DNA of 64,000 bases from Rhipicephalus microplus (lineage: Eukaryota; Arthropoda; Arachnida; Ixodida; Ixodidae): assembly GCF_043290135.1 (NCBI RefSeq), contig NC_134707.1:78386987-78450986 (forward strand). The letters run 5' to 3'. Positions 21,616-34,745 of this stretch are shown here, one piece after another. A program made the position numbers and the translations under genes. Position 1 is the first letter of the stretch. Each line of letters opens with the position of its first letter. Under the pieces are notes generated by a model. It saw only the letters and a program-made list of their open reading frames with translations, was not told the origin of the DNA and did no database searches.

Positions 21616-24600
21616 ATTTTGACAAGCTGTCATGTCTTCAACGAATGGTGCGTGCAGCAAAATCATCGTCTTTGTTCGTCGTGAACTGACGTATGTTGTG
21701 CAACCAATTGCACCTCACGATGACAATCAGTATGTCTGCATCACTGTGAAAAAGAACCAACTCATGTTTACTCTCATAGGCGTTTATATATCACCGTCAA
21801 GTAATCTCGATTCCAGGAGATTAGCGGATATTTCGAGAGTGTGTCCTGCACCATGGGTCCTCATAGGTGATTTCAATGCGCACAATCACGCATGGGGAAG
21901 TACGCGGACAAATGCAAGAGGACGCAGGTTAGCAAACATCGCCTACAACTATGGCCTTACTCTCCTGAACGACGGCAGCCCCACTTTTCTTCGAGGGGTG
22001 ACATATGGCAGTTGTCTCGACCTTGCCTTTGTCTCTAACTCCCTCGCGAGATACGTCAAGTGGTTTCCAGATGTTGAGACACGAGGAAGTGATCACATTC
22101 CAATTTACCTTAACATCAAAGGCTTGTCTAGTTATGGTCCACGGACGACCATTCGAGCAGTCCAATGGACCAACTTCAAATCTGACATGGAAGATGCTTG
22201 CAGCGATGGCCTACGATCTGGGTTAGAGGAAACAATTAGGAGCACAATGCAAAACGCCACTCGCACGGTGACGATATCTTCCACACGAAACGACTTTGAT
22301 ATAGAGTTGGAGCGACTCCGAGCACTGCGACGCCGGGCGGAGCGTCGGTATCGGCGTACAAAATCAATTCACGATCTTAGGGCAGCCAGGAGGATGCAAA
22401 AGAAGATTCGGCGTCGCATGGATAGATTAGCGTCGGAACGATGGACAACGTTTTGCCAGTCACTAGACCCTCGCAAGCCACTCTCACACATTTGGAAAAC
22501 GGTGCAAGGTCTGCGTCACCCTACGGAACAGCGCTTTCCATTCAAAGCGCTCGCGCTATTTCAAAGGAGGCCAGACATCGATGTCGCAGAAGATTTCTGT
22601 GCGCAGATCGCCAACCAAGCCACTCGTCCAGATTCTCCAGTGAGAGGTGACGTCCCCCGTTCCCGTGACTACCACATGGACCTCCTTTTTACAATGGAGG
22701 AGCTCGAGGCGGCACTAGCTCTCTGCAGGCGTTCAACTTCTCCGGGCCCAGATGGTATTCCGTACCGAGCCTTGTGCAACCTTGGGGAATGGGCAAGGAG
22801 AGAACTGTTGAGCCTCTACAACATCTCGTGGCAGGATGGCAATGTTCCTGATGACTGGAAAGTAAGCCGCTTGTTACCCATCTTGAAGCAGGGCAAATCC
22901 CCACTCGAACTAACCTCATACCGCCCAATAGCACTGGCCAGCTGCGTAGGGAAGGTAATGGAATGGATGATACTAGGCCGCCTGGAGTGGTATCTTGAAC
23001 ACTACAAGATTTATCCGAATTCAATGGCTGGTTTCTGACGCGACCGCTCTTCTATTGACAATGTCGTTGATCTAGTTTCGTACGTTCAGCACGAAAGATC
23101 CCGTAAGCGACTATCTGCAGCTTTGTTTCTAGATATGAAAGGCGCTTATGATAATGTACTACATGAAGCCATTTTAGGTGCTCTTGTGGTGGTTGGCCTT
23201 GGTGGTGGAGTCTTTCGGTGGATTTCGAGTTACCTGGCTGCAAGATCATTCTTTGTGTTAACAGAAGATGGCCCAACTACGCGACGCTATACTTCCAGGG
23301 GTGTTCCTCAAGGCGGAGTTCTTAGCCCGACGCTATTCAATCTTGCACTAATTGGCCTTGCTGAATACTTGCCAAGCATCATTAAAATATCAATATACGC
23401 AGACGACATCTGTGTCTGGACATCGGCAGTCACACGTCCTCAGATACGTTCCCGGCTTCAAAAAGCAGCAACTATGATTGCCAACTACTTGTTCAAACAA
23501 GGTCTCAGCATATCACCAGAAAAATGCGCGCTGGTGGCTTTCACTCGCAAAGCAATGACCCCTTATGTCATCTCAATCTGCGGGCGACCGATTTCTTACG
23601 CCAAAACCCACCGGTTTCTGGGCATCATTATTGATAGGAACCTCTGTTGGAGTCCGCATGTGACCTATATGAAGAAGCGCCTGACCGCTCTTTCTCAACT
23701 GTTCAAGTTCCTGGCAGGAAAGACGTGGGGGATGTCAGTAGACGCAATGATGGAGCTCTACAGGGCCCCGTTTCTCGGTTTCCTCAGATATAGCTTGCCT
23801 GTGCTTAGCAATACCTGCAAGACCAATGTTCGTGTTTTACAGGCAGTACAAGCCCAAGCGCTGAGAGTGTGCCTCGGTCTGCCCAGATGTACGTCAACAG
23901 AAGCAACAATTGCAATTGCTGGTGACTATCCGATACAAACTCACATTGTTGTAGAAGTCCTGAGAACGCACATCCGACACTTCGCACGTGCCCCCGGCCA
24001 TCACCTTGCACTGTTGCCTTCAGAGAGGCGCCAAGCATCGTTCGCCAAAATTATCGTGAAATACAACAATAAACTTCCCTCGGGCTTCACTCATGCATCT
24101 AAACCATCCATACCACCTTGGTGTCTTATTCGACCCACAGTGCATCTTAGTGTACCAGGGATCCGGAGGAAATCTGAGTTTTCGTCACCCGTGCTGAAAC
24201 AACTGTCTCTTCTTCTTTTGCACGAGAAATATTCAGACAGCATACATGTATACACCGATGGTTCCACGAACCACCAGTGTTCGTCAGGGGCAGTAGTTAT
24301 CCCAGCAAGAGGTGTTACCATCAGCTTTAGGACTGACCACTCCACGGCATCTACAGCAGCGGAACTAGCTGCTTTGCGCGCTGCACTTTGTGTGGTCAAT
24401 CGGGAACCACCGCAACAATGGTCGATTTTCAGCGACTCAAGGGCTGCCCTACAATCTGTGCTCTCAGCACTGCGTCGCGGCCCGTACGAACAGCTTGTTT
24501 TCGAAATTCGATGCCTTCTCCACACTTTACTCGAGAAAGGGCATCATGTGACGCTTCAATGGCTGCCAAGTCATTGCGGCATCATAGGAAACGAACATGC

Positions 24601-25312
24601 CGATACTGCCGCGCGGGCAGCCCTTGAAGGAACACGAAAAGAAGCCATACCACTTTCGAGGACTGATGCTGCCAGTAATCTTCGACGACTTGCGCGTGAA
24701 ATCACGTTTTCACTATGGTGCCCACCAAGCATCGATACGAATCGTCAACACCACCTGTCCTATTTGATGGATCTCCGCATGCCCACTGGACTCGACCGAA
24801 GAGAAGCCACCCTACTTCATCGCGTATGGCTAGGAGTGGCATTTACAAAATCTTACTCCTTTGTCATAGGAATGGCCGACAACGCTCTCTGCGATGCCTG
24901 TCATTGCGAAGAGACGCTACACCACATCCTGTGTGACTGTCCATTGTATGAAATCCAGAGACAGTCACTGGCGTCTGCTTTTGCGCGCATCGACAACAGC
25001 CAAATGTCTGTGGACACTATTCTGTCAAGTGCCCGAGAGAAGACACTGCAACAGAAGGCGACGAAAGCTCTGTTGAAATTTCTACGCGACACCGACTTGA
25101 ACAAGCGACTGTAACAGCAATGTCACACACCACGAAAGACAAGACTGGACTATGACTGAGAGTGCGCGCATGTGCTGCCAAATGTGCTGTTTCTATCTTC
25201 CCTCTCTGCTCTCTTTCATCTCCCCCATCCCTCCCCCATGCGCAGGGTAGCAAACCGGCTGCCTATAGGCTGGTTAACCTCCTTGCCTTTCTTTTCCCTT
25301 TATTTGCCTTCC
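21616..25312 (+). mobile_element. 5'-truncated RNase H-bearing LINE, element C
   Basis: A 3.7-kb copy lacking its 5' UTR, ORF1 and the start of the endonuclease domain; this is the usual result of incomplete target-primed reverse transcription. It keeps most of ORF2 and a 3' UTR with AGCAAACCGGCTG and TTAACCTCCTTGCC blocks that are also seen in element D. A 10-bp TSD flanks it. It belongs to a different family from A and B; its closest relative here is D. Confidence 0.85.
21632..25114 (+). pseudogene. LINE C ORF2 (endonuclease-RT-RNase H), one nonsense codon
   Basis: The frame is continuous for 1,161 codons except for one TGA at 23036-23038, between the RT motifs. Visible parts are an incomplete endonuclease (VLIGDFNAHNHAWGS, RGSDHIPIYL), RT (SPGPDGIPYRAL, SYRPIALASCVGK, LFLDMKGAYDNVLH, RGVPQGGVLSPTLFN, YADDICVW), RNase H (HVYTDGSTN, TAAELAALRAAL, FSDSRAAL, GNEHADTAARAA) and a C-terminal CDACHCEETLHHILCDC. 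The stop sits where relative D has Arg in a GFRRG motif. A CGA-to-TGA change at a CpG explains it. The rest looks conserved, so the copy is fairly young. Confidence 0.88.
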
Positions 25313-25322
25313 TTGACAAGGG
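25313..25322. repeat. Target-site duplication, 3' flank of LINE C
   Basis: Second copy of TTGACAAGGG (first at 21606-21615), directly after the pyrimidine-rich 3' UTR. Confidence 0.75.
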
Positions 25323-26655
25323 CTACATCTGGAAGTAATGTCTGGCCTAACATTTTATTTGTTAGCTGTCCGAGAAAGACAACACCTCAAAACTCAAGCG
25401 TGTTCGTCGTGCTGGCTACGTAGGTGCGTCGTTATACAAAAAGAAATGTGCCTGAAAGGGAGCCACATAATATGTTTTTTTGTCAAACGCGAAGGAACGA
25501 AAATTAGTGCCTCTTGTACACTATTGCCTTAAATACTTTTCGTATAAGGTTGAATGGTTTCCAGTATATAACACCCAAAGGAGACTGCGACTACAAGAGC
25601 GGCCGCAGGGGAGCGCTTCTGATAATATCCACTCCCTGATTGCACTGCAAGACAGCCCACAGTACACGGGACTCTATAGTTTTGCATTTAATTAAAGGAC
25701 AAGACTGAGCCTGAGATCAAAAGCGCATCTTACGGCAGCAGTTTCTGACACACACAAGTACTCACGCACACACGCAGATGGAAATGCCCCTCCCCCCTCA
25801 CCAACTCCACCGACCATGACACCCACACACGCATAGGCCCGTATAAACATATATATTGCAACGTACAAAAAAAATTTTTCGAGAATAGCAATACCACGCT
25901 GTCAGACTCACTAACGGAGGTCTCCCAATAAAGCAGCCAGAAAAAGCAGAAAAAAGTTGGCCCCGTATCTGCATGTTAATCTGCAAATGTCGTCGAACGA
26001 CAATAGTCTTGCGTGTGGAGAGAGGGAACAAAGCAATTATTTGATGTTCTGCGCAAGAGAATCGATGAATGGTATTCTGGAGGCACTGCATCAGAGTGCT
26101 TCGAGCGTGCGGTGGAGGTGAACGAGCGCATCAAGTCACGTCACACGTGAGACATGAGCGCCATCTAGCAGCTTTCTTAGAAAACGAAGTGCGTGATTTT
26201 GAGACGAGTGTGCGTGCCTGTCTCAGAGGTGACAAGGCGTAGAACGCAAGGCGACGGGTAGGTGCCAGCACCATCTCATCTTAGCAAGGCGTTGGAAACG
26301 CCCAACTTTTCGTGCAAGCGCTGCATGGTCAGCGGAGCGTGATAAGCGCTACGGTCCTTAAAATTACTCATGTGTGGCTTTTCTAGTAAAAGACGCACGT
26401 GCAGAATATATACGTGATGTTATGGTGCCCAAGACATGCGCAATAATTGCTTTTTAACTGACAATTGCACAAGTATGAACGATAAACCTTGAGCAACATT
26501 GGTGGTCGCTGCAGATAGGGTCGGCCGTTTCATGTACCTGATGCTGTTAAGAGTTGACAAACATAAAAATATACAGACAGACAGACAGACAGACAGACAG
26601 ACCAAAATTGTTGCGTTGAAGGTCCCGAAGGAAGACTATCGTCGTTAAAAAAATC
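25323..26655. other. Intronic or intergenic stretch
   Basis: No gene recognised. It contains a short (CAGA)n run at about 26573-26602 directly before the Ruka SINE; the rest is unassigned. Confidence 0.45.
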
Positions 26656-26880
26656 CGCCCCGCTGTGGTAGTCTAGTGAATAAGGCGTTCGGCTGCTGAC
26701 ACATCGGTAGCAGCAAAGAATGTTGGGTGCGGCGGCTGCATTTTTGATGGAGCCGAAAATGCTGCAGGCCGGTTTGCTGATTTGAGTGCACGCTGAAGAA
26801 CACCAGGTGATCAAAATTTTCGGTGCCCTCTATTACGCCGTCTCTCACGCTCATACGATGGTTTCGCGACGTTCAAGAAA
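26656..26880 (+). repeat. Ruka-type SINE
   Basis: Head CGCTGTGGTAGTCTAGTG, then GGCGTTCGGCTGCTGAC, GCGGCGGCTGCATTT, ATGGAGCCGAAAATGC, GCACGCTGAAGAACACC and ATACGATGGTTTCGCGACG. The order matches Ruka with many substitutions. It abuts the 5' side of LINE D. Confidence 0.78.
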
Positions 26881-26949
26881 AATCAATAAGAAAACAACAA
26901 GCCGAACCAGAGCGCGTGCTGTCCCAAACGCCTTCTTGCTTTGTTTCTT

Positions 26950-29900
26950 CAAGATGCGGGCTCGTGATCGCTGCAGTTCGTGACCAGGTGGCATTATTTT
27001 CCCAATGAAAAAGCAAAACAAATCCTCCAAACAAGACACGAGCATCACCGGCTCGCCTGAAGCATGGCCCGCGCTGCCAACGATAGACCCACTGTTTGAG
27101 CTACCGCATCACTCGTCTACAATCACTTTGGAACGAGAATGCGGTCATATTCGCGACAAAGAAATCGTAACCATGGTAAAAGCCCTTATGAATACCATCC
27201 GTATGCTCCTCACTAGCATTGAGAGTCCGGCTGCAAAGAGTGCACTTCAGTTAGTGAATGCGCTGAAGCCGGTGCTATCAAGTCTGGAAAGGCACAATGG
27301 CTCCGCCTCTGCAAGACTTTCGTAAAAAGGTCAAAAGAGCTTCGATATTTCAGTAGAATGCCCGAGGCCTCAAGCCCCGCATTTCTGATATCTGACAGTT
27401 TGTGTTTAAAAACCAGTTTCCAATTACTGTTATCTGTATGCCAAGGCTACACAATGCAATACGACTATCCAGGTACGAAGCCTTCAAGTCCGCTACCTGC
27501 AACGAACAGAGTAGAGTCATTGTATATATCAGATGCGACCTTACCAATATCGAGCGCCGTGTAGCACCTCACGATGACAACCAGTATGTCTCGTTGACAG
27601 TTAAACGTAGAGACCTCAATTTCACGCTTGTAGGCGCATATATATCACCTTCAAACCGTTGTGAACCTGAAAGACTACGTGCACTGTTAACAACCACACC
27701 TGGACCATGGATCATCACCAGAGATTTCAACGCTAACCACCCACTATGGGGAAGTCAGAGGACAGACAGTCGCGGAAGGCAACTATTCTCCTTTGCCCTG
27801 GAGCAGCAGCTGCTTTTTAAATGACGGAAGCCCAACGTTTCTACGGGGAACGACATACAGCAGCTGCCTTGACTTGACATTTGTGTCACGAAGCCTAAAT
27901 GGAAAGGTCAAGTGGTTAGCAGACTATGAAACTTATAGAAGCGACCACATACCAACTTATTTGAAGATCAAGGGCCTGGAAAAATCGCCAAACTACGACT
28001 CTTCGACTCGCATCGACTGGAAAAAGTTCAGGTCACTGACAGAAAAAAGGTGTCGAGAAAATAAAGCGCCTCCTCTTGACACGCTTGAGGATATGATTAG
28101 AGGTGCTACTCAAGAAGCGACCTACCATATTCAACATACTTCAGAATATTGTCAACATCAAGCGGAATGGGAATGGCTGAGAGCGATCCATCGTCGCGCA
28201 GAAAGAAGATATAGGCACACAAAGTCTATTCACGACTTGAGGGAGGCAAGGCGCCTGCAGAAAAATATTCAGCGGCGAATAATTTCACTTCAGTTCTTTC
28301 GCTGGAAATATTCGTGCGAATCTTTGGATCCACACAAGCCTTTGACGCAGACATGGAGGATTGTCCGTGGCCTAATACCGGCGGTACAGTAGTGGTGCAG
28401 GCTCTTCTCACAATCTGTCCGTGGCCTAGGAACATCGCCACATCAACATCGCACCTTCAAGTGTCTTTCTCTCCACCAAGGCCCCACCGAAATTGAAGTA
28501 GCAGAAGATTTCTGCATGAAAGTTGCCGAATATGCGTCCGTGTGCACCACGCGCCACCTAGAAAACGCTCCAGTTTCGAGAGATTCAAGAATGGACACCT
28601 TTTCTCTCTAGAGGAACTACAAGCGGCCTTGACGGCATGCAAACAATCTTCATCGCCTGGTCCGGATGGGATCACGTACATGGCTCTTTGCAACCTCGGA
28701 GAAGCAGCTCGACGGGCCCTTCTGTCCGTGTACAACAACTCGTGGAGCAGCGGATTTATCTCTCATTCATGGAAACCCAGCCGCCTCGTCCTTGTGCTTA
28801 AACCTGGTAAATCTCCTCTTCACTTGAGCTCTTATTGCCCCATCGCCCTTACAAGCTGTTTCGGGAAAGTGATGGAGAGAATGATTTTGACTCGCCTAGA
28901 GTGGTACCTGGAGCGCCTCGAGGTATACCCTCATGCTATGACGGGCTTTCGGCGTGGGTGGTCCGCAATTGATAACGTTATAGACCTGGTCTCATCTGTT
29001 CAGCATCAAAAATACTGAAACGTTTATCTGCGGCGTTGTTCTTGAACGGGAAAGGTGCATACGATAACGTATCACATGAAGCCATTCTGGATGTCATAGG
29101 AAATGTTGGATTAGAGGGTCGGGTTTACCAATGAATCCACAGCTATCTGAAAGGCAGAACTTTCTTTGTAGAGACGGAGAATGGCACAACAACGCACCAT
29201 TGCAACCGCCGAGGCGTGCCTCAAGGCGGTGTTCTTAGCCCCACACTTTTCAATCTAGCGCTACTTGGCCTGGGTGACGCACTTCCAGAATCTGTCCATC
29301 TATAAATATATGCAGATGACATTTGCATCTGGGCGTCAGGCGTACCACGCCTTCGTTTGCGTGCCCGGCTTCAGAGAGCGGCTACAATAGTGACAAAGTA
29401 CCTGGAAGAACGGGGACTAGAGCTGTCATCAGAGAAATACTCGCTTATAGCATTCACACATAAAGCTATGAGCTCATATGTTATTAAAATCAACGGACAC
29501 ACGGTCAACTACACGAAGACCCACCGATTCCTCGGAGTCATAGTTGATCGCGACCTCTCCTGGAGCCCTCACATCGCCCACATGAAAACTAAACTCACCA
29601 TGATCACCCACGTACTGAGGTTTCTTGCTGGAAAAACGTGGGGTGCATCGGTACGAGCAATGCTCCAACTCTACACTGTTCTGTTCCTCGGTTATATGCG
29701 ATACAGCTTACCCGTGCTTTGCGGGATCCGAAGAACAAACGTGCGCGTCCTTCAGTCAATCCAAGCCCAAGCACTGAGAATATGCCTTGGTCTCCCGATA
29801 TGCGCGTCTACAGCAGCGACAGTCATCATTGCGCGTGATTATCCAGTCAACGCATACATCCGCGTAGACACTTTGAGAATGCACATAAGACATTTTGCTT

Positions 29901-31210
29901 GGCTTCCTGCTCATAACCTCGCCTCACTTCGAACTTCCAGGCCCCACTCAGCGTTCAGCGCAACTGTAGCTCAGCATTGCGCAGTGCTTCCATTGCACTT
30001 TAAGCATGCAGCACAGCCGCCGATACCATTATGGTGCCTACACCCACTCAAAGCCCTTCTTACAATTCTTGGCATCCAAAATAAGTAAAAGTCGGCACAT
30101 CTAGCCCCGAAAGAGGCTACAATACTTTTCCTGCAAGAGAAGCACAACGGACGCCTCTACATTTACACGGATGGCTTGGTGTGTTCAGTAAGCTCTGATG
30201 GGGCGGTGGTTGTTCCCGCGAAGCACATTACAATTAAATTCATGACATCGCATTTGACGTCGTCGACAGCTGCAGAACTTGCAGCCATACGTGCAGCTCT
30301 GGAGTATATAGTGAAAAAACCTTCGGGAATTTGGTCAATCTTATCGGACTCGAAGGCATCTCTTCAATGTCTCATGTCACCCTTTCGCCATGGACCTAAT
30401 GAACAGTTAGTAGCGGAAATAAAGCTTCTTCAGCACCAAGCAATCGAAAAACAGCACAGCATAGTGTATCAGTGGATACCAGGTCATTGCGGTATATATG
30501 GCAATTACCGCACAGATGAGGCCGCTAGATCTGCACACGATGGTACCTAATACACAGCCATCCCGTTCTCAAGAACCGACGCAGCTACAAGACTTCCTTC
30601 GCTTGCACGTAACCTCACACTGGTACAGTGAAACTCAACAGATTCACAAACGCGCGCCTGCATAACTTGGATCCCGATCTGCAGCTTCGTTTTCCCCCAA
30701 GGATATCTCGAGCTGAGGAGACTCTTCTATGCTGCCTGTGGCTTGGAGTGGCCTTCACGAACGCATACTCTCATCTCATTGGGATGGCCAGCTCTCCTAC
30801 ATGCACTTACTGCAGCTGTGAAGAAACCATCGCGCACCTTCTGCGTGAGTGCACCCATTTCAACGCGCAAAGACAAGAACCCACTGCAACTCTGGATAGA
30901 GTAGACGATCAGCCTTTGTCGGAACAAAGGATTCTGGGTCATTGACTGAGCCAATCCTCAGCCCAGAAGGCTTTGAAAGCTTTGCTGCGCTTTTTGCGGA
31001 CAACTGGCCTCAGAGACCGACTTTAGTGTCTTATACTCTTTGATGTTGCCTTTGCTCTGTCGCAATTTTTTTTGTAATTTCTCCCTCTCTTCGACACATT
31101 TCTTTTTAACATCTTTCATTCCCCTCACCCCTTTCCTCAGCACAGGGGAGCCAGTGGGTCTAAAAACTGGCTAACCTCCCTGTCTTTCCGCTTAACCTTT
31201 CTTTCTTCTC
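26950..31210 (+). pseudogene. Decayed RNase H-bearing LINE, element D
   Basis: A full-span but ruined relative of C. The ORF2 start is recognisable at 27297, but stops at 27354 (TAG, at the tryptophan of the QWN motif) and 27393 (TGA) follow. There are frameshifts near 27820 and 28390-28540, damaged frame around 29018-29356, and another break after 30088. Surviving motifs are NANHPLWGS and SDHIPTYLKI (endonuclease), SPGPDGITYMAL, SSYCPIALTSCFGK, RRGVPQGGVLSPTLFN and YADDICIW (RT), TAAELAAIRAAL and LSDSKASL (RNase H), and CTYCSCEETIAHLLREC (C-terminal zinc segment). The 3' UTR resembles that of C. No TSD could be fixed. Nothing functional is expected from it. Confidence 0.85.
27005..27325 (+). 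pseudogene. LINE D ORF1, C-terminal remnant
   Basis: An open stretch of 106 codons runs into the ORF2 start and overlaps it by 29 nt (ORF2 ATG at 27297, this stop at 27323-27325). It has a Lys/Ser-rich beginning and a helical, leucine-rich end (about residues 50-95) and no zinc knuckle. Position and overlap make it the tail of ORF1; similarity to a known ORF1 was not tested. Confidence 0.5.
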
Positions 31211-31519
31211 CTCCTTCCAAAACAAAACGCATCACCTCGATGCTTACGCATGTGGTGATGCATAAGCTGAAATAAACTAAACGAACCCATTTTGGGTCAT
31301 TGAAGGAAAAAAAAGGTCACGCTGCGGCATAGTCGCACTAACGCGTGAAGTACAGCATCAGTTGTACAGCGTTGCCAATCTCTGGATAGTGTTTTCGACG
31401 CTGGGGCGACATGATTCCGTCTAGGACAACTTAATAGTTCATGTCTATCACGCTATGCACCACTTTGTGGGGTCGAAAATATACTTAGTAACTTTGCGGA
31501 CAACCCTTGGCGGTTCACC
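31211..31519. other. Short unassigned stretch between LINE D and gypsy fragment
   Basis: Follows the pyrimidine-rich 3' UTR of LINE D. It contains a small inverted repeat (CATCACCTCGATGC with GCATGTGGTGATGC, 31230-31262) and nothing else recognisable. Confidence 0.35.
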
Positions 31520-32335
31520 GCAGTGAGACGCAAACTTGATTTCTTGGAAAGCATTCCACTTCGCGATAGCGAAGATTAGAGCAACTTGCTCCTGGCCGAC
31601 TGCTAAGCTTCTTTGGCATAAAGAGTGAGCTGCTCAGCGTCAGGTGTAAACAAAGCGTCGTAATCCTGCGGCAGCACGGTATCTCGCCTGCCTGGACCCC
31701 AACGTCCGCAGACAAGACGGAAAGGCGTGAATTGTGTCGTTTTCTCGATGACATTATTGTACGCAAATGTTACATGTGGCAGAACCTCCACCGGCGTAAT
31801 GTGCTGAACGTCTACATATATGGAAACAAAACAGCGAGGAATTTGTTCAGTCACTCCGTCAAATCGTTAGTACACGGGTGATACGCCGTTGCCGTATTAT
31901 GGCTCGTACAGCTTAGTTTGAATACATTGTCAGTGAGCTTAGCCGTGAAAGTGCATGGCCACCGCTTTGTGATGAAGCAAGACGGGGCAACATTGCGGAG
32001 AACAATTCGTTTAACCAAAAACGGGCCAACATGGGATATCGGATCTTGTTATCGTGGCGCATCTCGTTCGGTAATCTATAGCTAAGACTGTGCAATTGCA
32101 GCCGCCAGATGACAGCGGCCGTAACAAATTCATTCCTATTTAATGAAATGACACGCTAGGTGGTGTGATTGGTTGAAGCAAGCTTGCAAGATTCAGTGGC
32201 AGAGATTTGCGGCTTGGACATTTACTGCAGCATAGTACATAGCGCTTGATGGATGCAGCGTGTTTTGTTCGGGCCAGTAGAACTCCTGTTGAACTCTGGC
32301 GAGAATTTGTGAAGGACCTAAGTGACTCGATGAAG
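31520..32335 (-). pseudogene. Decayed Ty3/gypsy integrase fragment
   Basis: Minus-strand translation matches the integrase of the element at 46025-47905 in order. A zinc-binding region ([20 protein letters not shown], near 32260-32330) comes first. A badly decayed core follows near 31900-32050, then a C-terminal part (YVDVQH, YNNVIEKTTQFTPFRLVCG, near 31690-31830). Frameshifts and stops are frequent. The fragment ends at the (TA)n run and has no LTR. Confidence 0.75.
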
Positions 32336-32337
<2 letters not shown>

Positions 32338-32422
<85 letters not shown>

Positions 32423-32423
32423 T

Positions 32424-32489
<66 letters not shown>
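32338..32489. repeat. (TA)n then (GT)n compound microsatellite
   Basis: TA repeats from 32338 to about 32444, interrupted once by ACTT near 32421, then GT repeats to 32489. On the minus strand it forms the (AC)n(AT)n tail of the adjacent SINE. Confidence 0.95.
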
Positions 32490-32490
<1 letters not shown>

Positions 32491-32640
32491 AATGCATAGG
32501 GGAGATTATTAGTCGGAATCGTAAGGCAAACTAGAAGGAAGAAAAGTGGCTGAAAAGATAACTTGCCGTGGGCAGGAACCGAACCTGCGACCTTCAAATA
32601 ACCCGTTCGATGTTCTACCACTGAGCTACCACGGCGGCTA
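32490..32640 (-). repeat. tRNA-derived SINE with tRNA-like fold
   Basis: The minus-strand head GCCGTGGTAGCTCAGTGG pairs through a 7-bp acceptor stem (GCCGTGG with CCACGGC) and has a good T-arm (GCAGG, TTCGGTT, CCTGC) with B-box GGTTCGGTTCC. The anticodon loop lacks U33, the D-stem has a mismatch, and a body (AAGTTATCTTTTCAGCC and on) runs into an (AC)n tail. It is therefore read as a SINE and not a tRNA gene. Confidence 0.75.
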
Positions 32641-34745
32641 TCCTCCCAGCCACTATATTGGGTATATATCTGAATTTAAACGTGGGAGTATCAGTCAGCG
32701 CCATCTGTAGCCATGGCTGCTAGTGTGGCACACTCTTTTATGAGCCTGCGTGGCATCTCGTAGCACGTGAATCTATTACGAACTGGCAGCTGAAAGTCTC
32801 TCGTATACCTCTGAGAGGCCGCGCCGGCCACTTCCGATGAATATTGCAATTGACGACATTTATCTAAAAGTGACGTGAAACGCACAACCCTACAATGCTT
32901 TCTTCATGCATACAAAAAAAAACATCTTTGCAACGATCTTTGATGATCGCCATTTTCGCGATCACGATTCCGCATAGGCCGTTAAGGAAGGAGCTCATTG
33001 CCAGGAAAGTATGACGTAACGTTTGTTTGCTTGTTCGTTTAGTGTTGCGGACGCTGTGCTGAGGCATAACGTGCCTTCGAGCAATCATTCCTCTCAGTTT
33101 TCATGCATTCCCATTGCGCAATCACTCGATGTCCAGTGAGCTCTAAGTGACGCAACACGTGAGTTACGCAAGACGACCCTAGCAGACTGCCGGCTCAAGT
33201 TGGCACCCAGTGCGGTGTGCAAACCAGGAAGTTGGCAAGGAAGGAACCGGAGATGATTTTCTACCCACGCTCGTTATCGCACGATTAGTGGGGAATGAGT
33301 GGCCACTACACAAATTAGTAACGGTGATGGCCGTTTGAACTTTCAGGGGTCTTCTGCTTGAAAGCAGTGCAAATGGCTGGACGATTAATACGTCAAAAAT
33401 TGCTATCTATGCACATGTCAAGGTATTGCCTAATGGCGCACCAGGCCCGCTTGAAGCTAGAAAAAATACAAACACGCCATATCTGCCACTCTTAGTTGCT
33501 GTTTTTTTTTTGGTCTGAACATGAGAATTTCAACTGAAGTCAGGGTACAGTCGTTGTAAGCTAGTGTTGGTATAATAATAAGGTTATCAATAATAATTTC
33601 GGATATTTCACGCTGCCTAAGCATTTTGACGTAGCAGTGAATGGTAGATTACCTTGTGGATCTTGGAATTTTTGAACGTGTACTTCAATGTTAGGCACAT
33701 GGCTGTTGGTTCATCTTGTCTGGGAAATAGGGCTTTTTATGCTTTTTATCGTGCAGAGACCGACTGAACAGACTATAAACACAGATCATGCTGTGCTATT
33801 TATGTTTGTGGTGTGTTCAGTCTGTCCCTGTACGATAAAAAAGTGCGATTACCCAAAACACAACTCCCATCAGCCGCTGTAGCTGCTGTGTTACGTCTCG
33901 TCTCCAATTAAATGCGGTCGCCGGTGCCAGGTATCGAACCTGAGACCTGGAACTAAACAGCCTGAAAGGTGTGGGTATAAGAGTAGGCACGTGCACAGCA
34001 TAGTGACGAGTCAAAATGTGTTTGTATTGAAGGCATTGTCAGTTGGTCTAACCTTACCGTTGCCGAAATATGGTTGTGTTTTCGTCGATTGATGTATCCG
34101 CGTTGAATTCACGGACTTAGATTCCGTGAATTAGGCCGGTAATGCTTAAAGCGCTATTACGTTTGCGTCCTTCTACCATTTCAACGTAGCAGGTGTGGCC
34201 CAAAATTGATTTCTAGGTCTTGTCTTAACCACAAGAGCGTCAGAGATATTACAGTGAGTGCGTAGCTAGGAGTTTCACCTTTCCTTGAATACATGAACTA
34301 GCTTCATATAATTTCGAATCGACAACAACTTATGCACCGTCGAAGCTACCACACAGTAGCTACAAACTGTGAATGCGGAATCCCTAGCGTATCTTACCTG
34401 AGTTCTGTTACGAACGCACCTGCGAGGTAAACGATGCAGAACCCACTACGCTAAAACAAAAGCTTCGGAAGCGTGAAGCCAATGCATCGTTTCATATGTT
34501 GGATTCATTGATTCCAATGCTGTTCGAGTGAGTCGGGCCTATGGCCTGCACAGCTCCAAGATGGGCAACCGGCTCAGAGCTGTCCAGAAGGCCCGCAAAG
34601 ATGCGACTAGGCAATGGTCTCGTCCTCCCAATGATGGGTACCCCAGCCCTGTTCACCGAGCTGTAGGACGCTGAATAAATGTTTTTACCATCCAACAATG
34701 AACGCACATACACACACATGCAGGCACACACACACACAATCTCAC
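32641..34745. other. Intronic or intergenic stretch with decayed SINE pieces
   Basis: No gene recognised. A Ruka-like body remnant (GTGTACTTCAATGTTAGGCA) lies near 33648-33706, and a tRNA-like B-box (minus strand GGTTCGATACC) near 33925-33940. The remainder is unassigned. Confidence 0.4.

Noticed and set aside
26880..31260. A TSD for LINE D (AAAACAA-like words on both sides)
   Set aside because: The match is short, A-rich and not at a defined element end.
32560..32635. A tRNA gene on the minus strand
   Set aside because: The acceptor and T stems close, but U33 is missing in the anticodon loop, the D stem is mismatched and a SINE body with an (AC)n tail follows.
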